Assembly (NCBI GenBank): GCA_021733705.1
Contig: JAIPKF010000056.1
Coordinates: forward strand, 1-8,673
DNA from: Chthoniobacterales bacterium
Lineage (GTDB): Bacteria; Verrucomicrobiota; Verrucomicrobiia; Chthoniobacterales; UBA6821
Reading direction: 5' to 3'
DNA length: 8,673 bases
The stretch's first letter is position 1. The number at the start of each line of letters is the position of its first letter. Under the pieces are notes generated by a model that had not been told where the DNA came from, did no database searches, and was given only the letters and a program-made list of their open reading frames with translations. A program made the translations under genes and the position numbers. Below, piece after piece: positions 1-7,257 of this stretch.

Positions 1-442
1 AGCGTTCTCGTTCCCAATCACAGGAGCAGCCGAGACGCATTAATTGTTCGATAATAATTCCACCATGCTTTTTTTTCCATTCCCAGACACGTTCTAAAAA
101 AGCGGCTCTCCCGAGATCATGACGCGTTTTCTTTTCTTCTTTTTTTAGTTGGCGTTCAACAACTGCTTGTGTCGCAATTCCGGCATGATCGGTACCAGGA
201 AGCCAGAGGACTTCATGTCCAGTTTGGCGAGCGCGTCGAGCCAAGATATCTTGAATGGTATTGTTGAGGACATGCCCCAATGTTAAAAAACCAGTGACAT
301 TAGGGGGAGGAATAACAATCGAGTAAGCAGGTGCTGAGGATGTTTCATCAGCATGAAAACAGTTTGTCTCTGTCCAATGACGGTACCAATAGGGTTCGAC
401 CTCCGTTGGGCTGTAGGTGGTAGAAATACTATTAGAAAACAT
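1..442 (-). CDS. valS: Valyl-tRNA synthetase, N-terminal part (cut by window edge)
   Basis: This is the first 147 codons of a class I aminoacyl-tRNA synthetase that charges tRNA-Val in the cytoplasm; the rest lies beyond position 1. The call rests on PPPNVTG at residues 46-51, the HIGH-type signature in the form TLGH (residues 54-57), and LPGTDHAGIATQ (residues 81-92), which is the ValRS version of this block. The family usually has HxGH; Thr in place of the first His also occurs, as I recall, in some PVC-group ValRS, so I do not read it as damage. ERVWEWK (117-123) and QLMRLGCSCDW (133-143) also match ValRS, with a chlamydial flavour. The ATG at 440-442 is the natural start because MFSNSISTTYSPTEVEPYWY aligns with ValRS N-termini. 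No clear Shine-Dalgarno sequence precedes it. Repeat A lies 38 bp upstream, so the gene is read either through that repeat from the hydrolase side or from a promoter I cannot identify. Confidence 0.95.
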   Translation of the reverse strand, partial: MFSNSISTTYSPTEVEPYWYRHWTETNCFHADETSSAPAYSIVIPPPNVTGFLTLGHVLNNTIQDILARRARQTGHEVLWLPGTDHAGIATQAVVERQLKKEEKKTRHDLGRAAFLERVWEWKKKHGGIIIEQLMRLGCSCDWERER

Positions 443-480
443 AAAAACAAGTGACTATAAACCTACCTTACTCAAAAGGC

Positions 481-663
481 TAGCCCGGATATTTCACACT
501 AATCTACTGCGGAGGCCGGGAAGCCAGATGGATGCTGCGTTGAGCTCGAAGTCTTCCTCGGGCAGTATGCAACATAGAGCCGTCGTCAGACTTCATCGCT
601 CGCCTTACCCCATCAGCCTTCGCTGCTCCCTCGTTACGATCAGTATGAAATATCCGATGTTAA
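481..663 (+). repeat. Intergenic inverted-repeat element, copy A
   Basis: A complete 183-bp copy of the repeat family seen at every gene junction here. The left end reads TAGCCCGGATATTTCACAC and the right end, on the opposite strand, reads TTAACATCGGATATTTCATAC, so the ends form imperfect terminal inverted repeats. The usual TTAA border is kept at the right (660-663) and changed to CTAG at the left. It shares a 41-nt identical block with copy B (501-541 region) and a 22-nt identical block (602-623). It is visibly richer in GC than the flanking genes. It lies between valS and the hydrolase and contains the last codons and stop of the hydrolase. An 85-codon open frame running through it is not a gene: it is built mostly from repeat sequence and has no homologous frame in the other copies. 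Confidence 0.9.
548..594. other. Stem-loop inside repeat A
   Basis: GAAGTCT (548-554) pairs perfectly with AGACTTC (588-594). The enclosed segment carries a smaller imperfect hairpin, GGC at 561-563 with GCC at 579-581 and TATG with CATA around a CAA loop. The same position in copies B and D forms a stem from different sequences, which suggests that the fold rather than the sequence is kept. Confidence 0.7.
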
Positions 664-1743
664 AAGCTTCTTAAGAGAAAAAAAAGTTGGCCTTGGAGTA
701 CGATCAATTTCAACGAGACCAAAATATTCATCGTCAAAACAGTTTGATGGAAAAGGCCCATGATCGACCGTGAGTCCCCCAGGTTTGTGGGTAGAGGGAT
801 CTGTATTGCCCCCCTTCCACCATTCATCGCAGAATTCAAAAAGACATCCTCCTACTAAAATATTCTGCGAATTTCTTGCGGATGCATTATCTAGTATTTC
901 AGTAAACAGGAGTAAATTAGCATTATCTTGTGCTTCTGGATCCTCTTGTTTTGTATTTTCATTGTAAGCAACAGCACCAAATTCTCCTAAATAGAATGGT
1001 TTTTTGGAAATGCCCTCCCATTGATGAAAACGTTCTCCAAAGCTCGTTCCGTCGTAGACGTTGACCCCATAGAGATCTATATAATTATCAATAGCAGGAG
1101 TGACTCCTTTATAAAGTGATTCCATGTCACTCTCTATGATCATTACATCTGTCCCAATCGGATGTTCATGGTGATCAATATTTCTAATATAATAAGAAAT
1201 ATTTTTGATCATTTCATAACAGTCTTCTGCTTTCAGCTTCTGCGAATTGCTACCAGTTCCTATAAAATCAGTGTAAAAATGGTTAAAATTCCACTCATTG
1301 CCTATTTCCCAAAAGAGGGTTGAGGGTTCTTTTCTTAATATTTTGATGACATTTTCAATGCTTGCTCGATTTTGATATTTATCCCATGAAAGACAGACTG
1401 GGACGATCACCCTAATTTGATATTTGTTGAGAAGTTTTAATATTTTTGGATGTATAATAGGTTCATAAGTTCTAATTGTATTAAAACCAGCATCACTCAT
1501 CATTTTAAAATCATTTTCGATAACGATCAGGTCCTTCTCGGTGGGATTTGAAGTCATGAGCCCAGCAGGAACTGTTTCTCCCTTTCGAACGGGGTGATAG
1601 CAGACTCCTTTCATAATAAAGGGAGAACCATTGACCAAAAGCTGTCTTCCTTGAACCTCCACACGATTACATGGAGTTCCAAAACTTATTTTAGGAACGA
1701 ATAAAAAAAGGATTAAGAGGAGAAAAAAGCGAAAATTGAACAT
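640..1743 (-). CDS. Exported clan GH-A glycoside hydrolase or transglycosidase
   Basis: A 367-residue protein that probably cleaves or rearranges a beta-linked polysaccharide outside the cytoplasm. Residues 1-22 form a typical signal peptide: FNFR, a long run of L/F/I, then KISFG before TPCNR. The mature part looks like a single (beta/alpha)8 barrel of clan GH-A, beginning VNGSPFIMKGVCYHPV (37-52). WEIGNEWN (145-152) gives the likely acid/base Glu150, and FYLGEFG (250-256) the likely nucleophile Glu254, at the expected ends of strands 4 and 7. The tail has DEWWKGG (306-312) and FGLVEIDRTPRP (341-352), patterns I associate with GH2-type barrels and GH72-like glucanosyltransferases; I cannot decide the family or substrate. 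The start is the ATG at 1741-1743, required by the signal peptide, although only a weak ribosome site (CTTGAA) precedes it. The last residues, about TSDISY, and the TGA stop are encoded by repeat A, so the native C-terminus has probably been replaced. Confidence 0.85.
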   Translation of the reverse strand: MFNFRFFLLLILFLFVPKISFGTPCNRVEVQGRQLLVNGSPFIMKGVCYHPVRKGETVPAGLMTSNPTEKDLIVIENDFKMMSDAGFNTIRTYEPIIHPKILKLLNKYQIRVIVPVCLSWDKYQNRASIENVIKILRKEPSTLFWEIGNEWNFNHFYTDFIGTGSNSQKLKAEDCYEMIKNISYYIRNIDHHEHPIGTDVMIIESDMESLYKGVTPAIDNYIDLYGVNVYDGTSFGERFHQWEGISKKPFYLGEFGAVAYNENTKQEDPEAQDNANLLLFTEILDNASARNSQNILVGGCLFEFCDEWWKGGNTDPSTHKPGGLTVDHGPFPSNCFDDEYFGLVEIDRTPRPTFFSLKKLLTSDISY

Positions 1744-1858
1744 TTCAAGTTAAGTAAAAAAGTTGATAAAAATAATCCAGTTTTTGTGAAATGCAATTGG
1801 AGACCTCCATTTTTGCAAAAATAAATAAAAATGAAATTTTATTTGATCAAAAAAAGAG
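1744..1858. other. AT-rich divergent spacer
   Basis: This 115-bp spacer separates the divergent hydrolase and FkbH-like genes, together with repeat B on the right. It is very AT-rich and holds no gene. Reading towards the hydrolase, TTGCAT (1791-1796) and TATTTT (1769-1774) are 16 bp apart and could be a sigma-70-type promoter, but such matches are easy to find by chance in this composition. A 5-2-5 inverted repeat, TGGAG-AC-CTCCA (1798-1809), lies just upstream of that candidate and could be an operator. Any plus-strand promoter for the FkbH-like gene must be here or inside repeat B. Confidence 0.35.
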
Positions 1859-1860
1859 TT

Positions 1861-1898
1861 AACCCGGATATTTCACACTAACCCGAATATTTCATACT
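1861..1898 (+). repeat. Tandem duplication of the repeat end
   Basis: AACCCGGATATTTCACACT (1861-1879) is followed directly by AACCCGAATATTTCATACT (1880-1898), two 19-bp units differing at two positions. Only copy B has this double end. It could come from replication slippage, from insertion next to an older end, or from recombination between two copies. Confidence 0.9.
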
Positions 1899-1946
1899 AA
1901 TCTACTGCGGAGGCCGGGAAGCCAGATGGATGCTGCGTTAGACTCA

Positions 1947-1993
1947 CATTTTGATTTGGACAGTATGTACACATACAGCCCGGCATCAAAATG
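1947..1993. other. Stem-loop inside repeat B
   Basis: CATTTTGAT (1947-1955) pairs perfectly with ATCAAAATG (1985-1993). Nested inside is a second perfect hairpin, GTATGT (1963-1968) with ACATAC (1971-1976), closed by a two-base loop. The outer arms have nothing in common with those of copies A and D apart from being complementary to each other. Confidence 0.75.
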
Positions 1994-2059
1994 CTCGTCT
2001 GCCTTACCCCATCAGCCTTCGCGGCCTCCTCGTCAGGATAAGTATGAAATATGTGGGTT

Positions 2060-2064
2060 AAGGA
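2060..2064 (+). promoter_or_regulatory. Ribosome binding site of the FkbH-like gene
   Basis: AAGGA lies 10 nt before the ATG at 2075-2077. Its first two bases are the last two of the TTAA border of repeat B. It favours the 2075 start over the upstream in-frame ATG at 2051, which lies inside the repeat and has no ribosome site. Confidence 0.6.
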
Positions 2065-2074
2065 ACTCAACACT

Positions 2075-3892
2075 ATGAAAGCAGAAAACCAGAATTTATT
2101 TGCTGATCCCTCCCATTTGTACTATCGAGCTCCCATCGATCTTGGGATGGATGAAATCGAAATCAAAAATATTCTGCTCCTTGGTTCCTGTTTGTCCCAT
2201 GTGCTCTTAATGCGTTTGCAAACTCTTTTATCGACCCATGAAAAAAAATATAACATTGACCATTTATTAATAAATAATATCAGTCCCCTCCCTTAGAAAT
2301 TGCCCAGACCGATCGAAGACTATTCTTTTCAAATTATCCAGCCTCCACTAAGGACTGTTTTCCCAGAAAGTCTCTTTTTGCGTTTGGATTATCACAATAT
2401 TAAAGCAACCAAAAATGCTTTTAAAAAATCGGTAGAGCTTCTTGAATTATTTTTCGATCATGTTCTTCACTACCAGAGAAAATATAGTCTTACCACCTTT
2501 GTTACTAATTTTCTCGTACCTCAACAAAATCCCCTTGGTAGGCTTTTTCCTAAATATGATCTTAGAAATAGCGCTTTTTATGTGGAGGAACTCAATAGGC
2601 ACTTATCGAAGATTATTGAAAAAAAGAACCATCTTTATCTCACCGACATCAATGAAATTGCAGGAAGCTTGGGACGTCGCTATATCCAAGATGATGTCCT
2701 TCACATCAGCAATCATGGAACGATTATCGATGACTTTGATTTTGCATTTGACTTAAGGCGCCTTGAGAAACCAACACGTTTTTCAAAACAATATCCCTTA
2801 AACACCTCTGGTTTTATCGATGCTATTATTCATGAAATCATCAGTCATTATAAAATTGTCTCTCAGCATAATCCTGTAAAAATTGTCATTTTTGATCTCG
2901 ATCATACTCTTTGGCGAGGTGTTCTTGCAGAGGATGGTATCCATCTTGTGGGTCTTGAAGGGTGGCCGTTAGGTTTACTCGAAGCACTTCTTGTTCTAAA
3001 AAAACGAGGTATTCTCCTTGCTATTGCCAGTAAAAATGAGGAAAAACTCATTATCCAGCAATGGACTGAGATCTTTGGCGATCATTTGAAGCTCGATGAT
3101 TTTGTGGTTAGAAAAATCAATTGGAAAGAAAAAGCAGAAAATATTAATGAAATTCTAAGCGAAGTTCACCTTCTTCCAAGTAGCGCTCTGTTTATTGATG
3201 ACAACCCCGTAGAGAGAGAAAAAGTACGGCTTGCATTTCCTGAGATGAGAATACTAGGAGCCAACCACTACATACTAAGAAAAATTCTCCTTTGGGCTCC
3301 AGAATTACAAGTTACTCAAATCACGAACGAATCCCAACAACGAACGGAGAACATCTCAAAGAAGGTCCTTCAGGCGAAGCAGGGAACCAACATTAGTCGG
3401 AAAAAATTTATAGATTCTTTAAAATTAAAAATCGAATCCCTTAGGATTAACTCCTTAGAGCATCCGGATTTTCCACGTGCTTTTGAATTACTTAATAAAA
3501 CAAATCAATTTAACACTACTGGACAAAGATGGAAACACACAGAATGTCGTCTCCTCTTTGAAAAAAAAGGATTTTTTGATGTTTTTAAAGTTAAGGATAA
3601 GTTTAATAATTATGGGTTGGTTGGAATTGTCGTCATTAATCAATATCATCTTGTACAAGTGGTCATGAGCTGCCGAGTAGTAGGACTTGACCTTGAGAAG
3701 AAGATGATGATGCATACGGTCAACTATGCCAATGGTCACGTTCTCACTGCCAATTTCACCAAAACAAAATATAATCTTCTCTGCCACACTTTTTTTTCTG
3801 ATGTGGGTTTCTATAAAAAAAGAGGCCTTTGGAACTATGATCCTGATGCTGCACCCATCAGACTTTCGCAAGATGCAGCAGAATCATCATGA
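2075..3892 (+). pseudogene. FkbH-like HAD/acyltransferase-type protein, interrupted by in-frame TAG
   Basis: From the ATG at 2075 to the TGA at 3890 the frame is continuous except for one TAG at 2294-2296 (codon 74). FkbH-type proteins have an N-terminal SGNH-like part, a HAD-superfamily core and a C-terminal GNAT-like part; relatives load glyceryl or similar acyl units onto carrier proteins or take part in glycan and polyketide assembly. Before the stop, ILLLGSCLSHVL is the SGNH-like beginning. After it, numbering from the TTG at 2300, come TFVTNFLVPQQNPLGRL (66-82), HAD motif I FDLDHTLWRG (198-207, with Asp199 and Asp201), motif II Ser244 in AIASKN, Lys278, motif IV FIDDNPVERE (298-307) and the C-terminal NKTNQFNTTG (399-408). 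All key residues are kept, so the break may be recent. No ribosome site precedes the TTG, and the next in-frame ATG is far downstream, so the 530-residue part is unlikely to be made by simple restart. The last 15 residues come from repeat fragment E. The alternative to a pseudogene is stop-codon readthrough. Confidence 0.8.
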
Positions 3893-3906
3893 AATATGCG
3901 GGTTAA
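3845..3906 (-). repeat. Repeat end fragment, copy E
   Basis: A fragment of the repeat family ending GAAATATGCGGGTTAA, with a TTAA border at 3903-3906. The 41 nt at 3845-3885 match the last 41 bases of the window (copy D) at 31 positions without gaps, including TTCGCAAG and GCAGCAGAATC. It supplies the part of the element that copy D loses to the window edge, at least in outline. The rest of the element is absent or too diverged to see. It encodes the last 15 residues of the FkbH-like frame and, on the other strand, the TAA stop of the RND gene, so it joins two convergent genes only 10 bp apart. Confidence 0.75.
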
Positions 3907-6900
3907 GCCAACGTAATGGTATGCTCGAAGGCATTTCCACGGAGATAATGCTTGTTCGCTAATACCTTTTTTCGAGAGATTAAAAGGTAGATTGCAGGTA
4001 GTACAAAAAGAGTAAAAAGAGTTCCAATAGCCATACCTGTTACTAAAACGATTCCAATACTATTGCGTGCTGCAGCGCCAGGCCCTTTTGCAAAAATCAA
4101 TGGTAGATGGCCAGCAATAGTGGCGATTGAAATCATGAGAATGGGACGCAAACGAATCGATGCAGCATCAATAATGGCATCCCAGGAGGTCATTCCTTCG
4201 AGTTGTCGTTGATTTGCAAATTGAACGATTAAAATTCCATTCTTAGAAACAAGACCGATAAGTGTGATGAGTCCGACTTGGCTATAGATGTTGATTGTAG
4301 TCCATCCTAAAAAGGTGAATAAGAGTGCCCCAGAGAGTGCTAGTGGAACAGAACCAAAGAGGACAATGCAGGGATCTCGAAAACTTTCAAACTGGGCAGC
4401 AAGGACTAAGAAGATAAAGAGAAAGGAAAAGAGTATAGTTTTTAGTAATCGATTCCCCTCTGTGTGTAACTGACGCGACTCCCCTGCGTAATCGATCACA
4501 TAACCAGGAGGTAATATCTTGGAAGCTTTTTTTTCTAAAAACCCTAGTCCCTCTTCCAGCGAGACTCCTGGGGCTAGCGCTCCGGTAATCGATACGGAAT
4601 TCATCTGCTGAAAATGTTTTAATTCCCTTGGTTGAGTACTTTGTTTGAACGAGGCAAAGGTAGAGAGCTGGATGAGCTGAGGTTGTGGCTTAGTCCCTGC
4701 AGGAGCATCTAAAGGAATAACAGGAGGACCGGTCACATAAATATTTTTTAATTGATCGGGATTTAAGCGATCTTCTCGTTTAATTTGAGGGATAACTTTA
4801 TAACTCTGCCCTTGAATACTGAAACGATTGACATAGGCACCACTGAAAAGAACACTAAGATCCGAAGCAACTTGTTGTAAGTTGAGCCCCAGTGAGGAGA
4901 CTTTATTGCGATCAAAAGAAATTTCGAGCTGTGGCTGGTCATATTTAAGATCATCATCCACATAGCTAAAGAGACCACTTTTTGCAGCAGCGTTGGTTAA
5001 TTGGTGCGCCACTTTTAAAAGCTGTTCTGGCTTTACTATTCCTGAGACAACAAAATTAATAGGGAGTTTCATTCCCCCTGGAAGTGAGGGTGGGACTGTT
5101 GCAAAAATACGAACCCCTGGAACTTCTGCTATCTTTTGATTTAAAATGGGAATTAATTCTTGGGTTGTTCTTTTACGTTCATTCCACGGTTTTGTAATGA
5201 TCCCCGAATAGCCTCCGGAAGATCCTGATCCCGAGTTGACAAGTTGGAAAAATTTTTCTGTTTCTGGAAGATCTTTGAAAATACCATTGAGTAGTTGCGT
5301 ATAGAGCAATGTTTGATCCACCGTGGCATTCGGTGCTGCTTCTATAATACAACTCACTATTCCTTTGTCCTCTTGTGGAGCGAGCTCCTTCTTAGAAAAA
5401 AAATAGAGAACCGGAAGCAACGCTATCCAGAGAAGAGCTATCAGTAAAATAGCTCCGCGGTAATGGAGCAGGCTTGTGAGCGATTTTTTATACTGCTCTT
5501 GCAGCACCGAAAAACAGCTACTTATAGCTCCTGAAAAACCTGTTTTATTTTTATCAGCACTCAACAGTAGAGAGGACATCATCGGAGAAAGTGTTAGCGC
5601 AACGATTCCAGAAATGACCACAGCTCCTGCAAGTGTTAAGGAGAATTCTCGAAAGAGCGCTCCTGTCAGGCCAGATTGAATACCAAGGGGGGTATAAACC
5701 GCAACTAAGGTCATCGTCATTCCAATAATAGGAGCTACAAGTTCGCGTGCCCCTTTCATCGATGCATGGTAGGGAGAAAGCCCTTTTTGCAGATAGCGTT
5801 CGATATTTTCAACCACAATAATGGAATCATCCACCACCAGGCCAACTGCCAATACAATTGCAAGCAAGGTAAGGAGATTAATTGTAAATCCTGCTATTAG
5901 CAAAATAAGTGCCGTCCCAACTAGAGAGATAGGAATTGTGACCATTGGAATTAACACAGATCGAAGGGAACCAAGAAAAAGAAAGATCACAATGACGACG
6001 ATAATGAGCGTTTCTATCAATGTGTGTGTGACTTCTGTAATAGCATGTTCTATGTAGATCGCAGAATCATACGAAACATCGAGTTTCATCCCCGTAGGAA
6101 GCAATGCCCGAAGCTGAGGCAGTTCTGCCCGAATACATTTCACCACTTCTAATGTATTGGCAGTAGGTAAACACCAAAGCCCCATAAAAAGTGCATTTTT
6201 TCCATTAAAACTAATATTGGAATCGTAATCTTCTGCACCGAGCTCCACATCTGCTACATCTTGTAAATGGACAAGAACTCCATTTTTTTCCTTGATCACA
6301 AGTTGCTTGAATTCCTCAGGGGTTGTTAAGCTCGTATTTGCTAAGAGATTAAGACTCGTCATCGTCCCTTTTGTTTTGCCTAACGTGGCATTGTAATTAT
6401 TAGCACGTAATGCTTGAGCAATCTCCGAGGCAGAAACTTCCAGTGCAGCGAGGCGATCTGGCTTTAACCAAACTCTCATAGCAAGAACTTTTGCCCCAAG
6501 AATATCAGCCCTCTGAATACCATTAATCGTAGCCAGCTTAGGTTGAATCACACGGGTGAGAAAATCGGTAATTTGGCTTTGACTCCATTGATCACAGGTA
6601 AAGCCTAGATACATGGTAGCTTGTTTTTCATCACTGTTGACAACTTCGATGAGAGAGTTTTCTGCCTCCGGGGGCATCTGGTTGCGAATCTCTGCTAGCT
6701 TTGTTTGAATTTGGCTCAGAATGGCATTCGGGTTTTGATTAAGTTGAAGATGCAATTTCACGGTGCTCAGACCTTCCGTGCTAGTACTATCGATATAATC
6801 GATTCCCTCTACCGAGGAGACGACTCTTTCTATTGGAGCAGTAATATAGCTACCAACCAAATTAGCACTTGCCCCCAGGTATACTGTTGAAATGGAAATG

Positions 6901-7031
6901 ACCGCGACGTCACTGCGGGGATATTCTCGAACATGAAGTGACCGGACTGCCTGATAGCCAGCGATAAAAATAATCAGATTCACCACTGCTGCAAAGACAG
7001 GACGCTTAATAAAAAAATCAGTCAGTTTCAT
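3903..7031 (-). CDS. RND-family efflux pump inner-membrane transporter (AcrB/MexF type)
   Basis: A 1042-residue proton-driven exporter, the usual length for hydrophobe/amphiphile efflux (HAE-1) RND pumps, which work as trimers in the inner membrane with a fusion protein and an outer-membrane channel. It starts MKLTDFFIKRPVFAAVVNL, the standard opening of transmembrane helix 1. The proton relay is intact: adjacent Asp401 and Asp402 in GLVVDDSIIVVENIER (helix 4) and Lys930 in LVSKNGILIVQFAN (helix 10). Helices cluster at about 338-490, 526-546 and 865-1018, with large periplasmic loops at about 31-335 and 550-860. A Gly/Ser-rich stretch at 600-609 lies in the second loop. The ATG at 7029-7031 begins at the conserved N-terminus; ATGAAG just upstream is a weak ribosome site. 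The fusion protein gene lies 222 bp upstream on the same strand, with repeat C between them. The TAA stop is provided by the TTAA border of repeat fragment E. Substrates cannot be told from sequence. Confidence 0.95.
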   Translation of the reverse strand: MKLTDFFIKRPVFAAVVNLIIFIAGYQAVRSLHVREYPRSDVAVISISTVYLGASANLVGSYITAPIERVVSSVEGIDYIDSTSTEGLSTVKLHLQLNQNPNAILSQIQTKLAEIRNQMPPEAENSLIEVVNSDEKQATMYLGFTCDQWSQSQITDFLTRVIQPKLATINGIQRADILGAKVLAMRVWLKPDRLAALEVSASEIAQALRANNYNATLGKTKGTMTSLNLLANTSLTTPEEFKQLVIKEKNGVLVHLQDVADVELGAEDYDSNISFNGKNALFMGLWCLPTANTLEVVKCIRAELPQLRALLPTGMKLDVSYDSAIYIEHAITEVTHTLIETLIIVVIVIFLFLGSLRSVLIPMVTIPISLVGTALILLIAGFTINLLTLLAIVLAVGLVVDDSIIVVENIERYLQKGLSPYHASMKGARELVAPIIGMTMTLVAVYTPLGIQSGLTGALFREFSLTLAGAVVISGIVALTLSPMMSSLLLSADKNKTGFSGAISSCFSVLQEQYKKSLTSLLHYRGAILLIALLWIALLPVLYFFSKKELAPQEDKGIVSCIIEAAPNATVDQTLLYTQLLNGIFKDLPETEKFFQLVNSGSGSSGGYSGIITKPWNERKRTTQELIPILNQKIAEVPGVRIFATVPPSLPGGMKLPINFVVSGIVKPEQLLKVAHQLTNAAAKSGLFSYVDDDLKYDQPQLEISFDRNKVSSLGLNLQQVASDLSVLFSGAYVNRFSIQGQSYKVIPQIKREDRLNPDQLKNIYVTGPPVIPLDAPAGTKPQPQLIQLSTFASFKQSTQPRELKHFQQMNSVSITGALAPGVSLEEGLGFLEKKASKILPPGYVIDYAGESRQLHTEGNRLLKTILFSFLFIFLVLAAQFESFRDPCIVLFGSVPLALSGALLFTFLGWTTINIYSQVGLITLIGLVSKNGILIVQFANQRQLEGMTSWDAIIDAASIRLRPILMISIATIAGHLPLIFAKGPGAAARNSIGIVLVTGMAIGTLFTLFVLPAIYLLISRKKVLANKHYLRGNAFEHTITLA

Positions 7032-7069
7032 ATTATTACTTCATTACAGTAGCCCAAGCAGGAGCTGAG

Positions 7070-7257
7070 TTAACCCGCATATTTCATACTGGTTCGTCGT
7101 GAGGCGCCGTGCAAAGCTTATTAGTACAAGGCAGGCGAAGGATTGTGATGCCGAGCTGATGAGTCCCTACCGCCCACCTAATAATAATTCGAGACCAACG
7201 CAGTAATGATGAGCTTTCCACAAATCGTAATAGATTGAGTGTGAAATATCCGGTCAA
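7070..7257 (-). repeat. Intergenic inverted-repeat element, copy C
   Basis: A complete 188-bp copy, in opposite orientation to A and B, filling most of the gap between the two efflux genes. The left border is TTAACCCGCATATTTCATAC (7070-7089). The right end, on the other strand, reads TTGACCGGATATTTCACAC, so the second border has changed from TTAA to TTGA. Its first 40 bases are nearly identical to those of copy D, including GGTTCGTCG and GAGGCGC. The middle is the most diverged of the complete copies. The stop codon of the fusion protein gene (TGA at 7254-7256) lies in its right border. If the two efflux genes share one mRNA, this element is transcribed between them. Confidence 0.85.
7140..7190. 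other. Weak stem-loop inside repeat C
   Basis: On the plus strand GGATTGT (7140-7146) can pair with the segment 7184-7190 (ATAATTC) using two G-T (G-U in RNA) pairs; on the minus strand those become A-C mismatches. It sits where the stronger stems of copies A, B and D lie. Alone it would not be convincing, and the inner hairpin of the other copies is not clear here. Confidence 0.4.

Larger units (their letters stand above)
1859..2061 (+). repeat. Intergenic inverted-repeat element, copy B
   Basis: A complete copy of the family, 203 bp including a 19-bp duplication of its left end; without that it is 184 bp, like copy A. Both borders are TTAA (1859-1862 and 2058-2061). The left end reads TTAACCCGGATATTTCACAC; the right end, on the other strand, reads TTAACCCACATATTTCATAC. 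It matches copy A exactly over 41 nt after the left end and over GCCTTACCCCATCAGCCTTC plus two bases, but the segment between these blocks differs. It forms most of the upstream region of the FkbH-like gene, whose start codon lies 14 nt past its right border. Confidence 0.9.

Noticed and set aside
443..480. valS promoter with TATAGT at 454-459
   Set aside because: It would start transcription only a few bases before the ATG and has no -35 box at a usable distance.
417..674. Plus-strand open frame of 85 codons
   Set aside because: It runs antisense through the start of valS and then through repeat A; no matching frame is kept in the other copies and it has no ribosome site.
2051..2074. Upstream ATG giving eight more residues for the FkbH-like gene
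   Set aside because: It lies inside the end of repeat B and has no ribosome site, while the ATG at 2075 has AAGGA at a good spacing.
2294..2296. Special amino acid (pyrrolysine or selenocysteine) at the internal stop
   Set aside because: Selenocysteine uses TGA, not TAG, and FkbH-like proteins are not known to me to contain pyrrolysine; a nonsense change is simpler.
3488..3871. Minus-strand 127-codon open frame
   Set aside because: Lies wholly antisense to the FkbH-like C-terminal part, which carries clear family motifs; its translation has no recognisable features.
2300..3892. Separate 530-residue gene starting at TTG 2300
   Set aside because: Same frame as the upstream part across one TAG, no ribosome site, and the N-terminal SGNH-like part belongs to the family. 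It is better read as one broken gene.
3726..3962. Plus-strand open frame across the FkbH-like and RND 3' ends
   Set aside because: Out of frame with one gene and antisense to the other; it exists only because of the junction.
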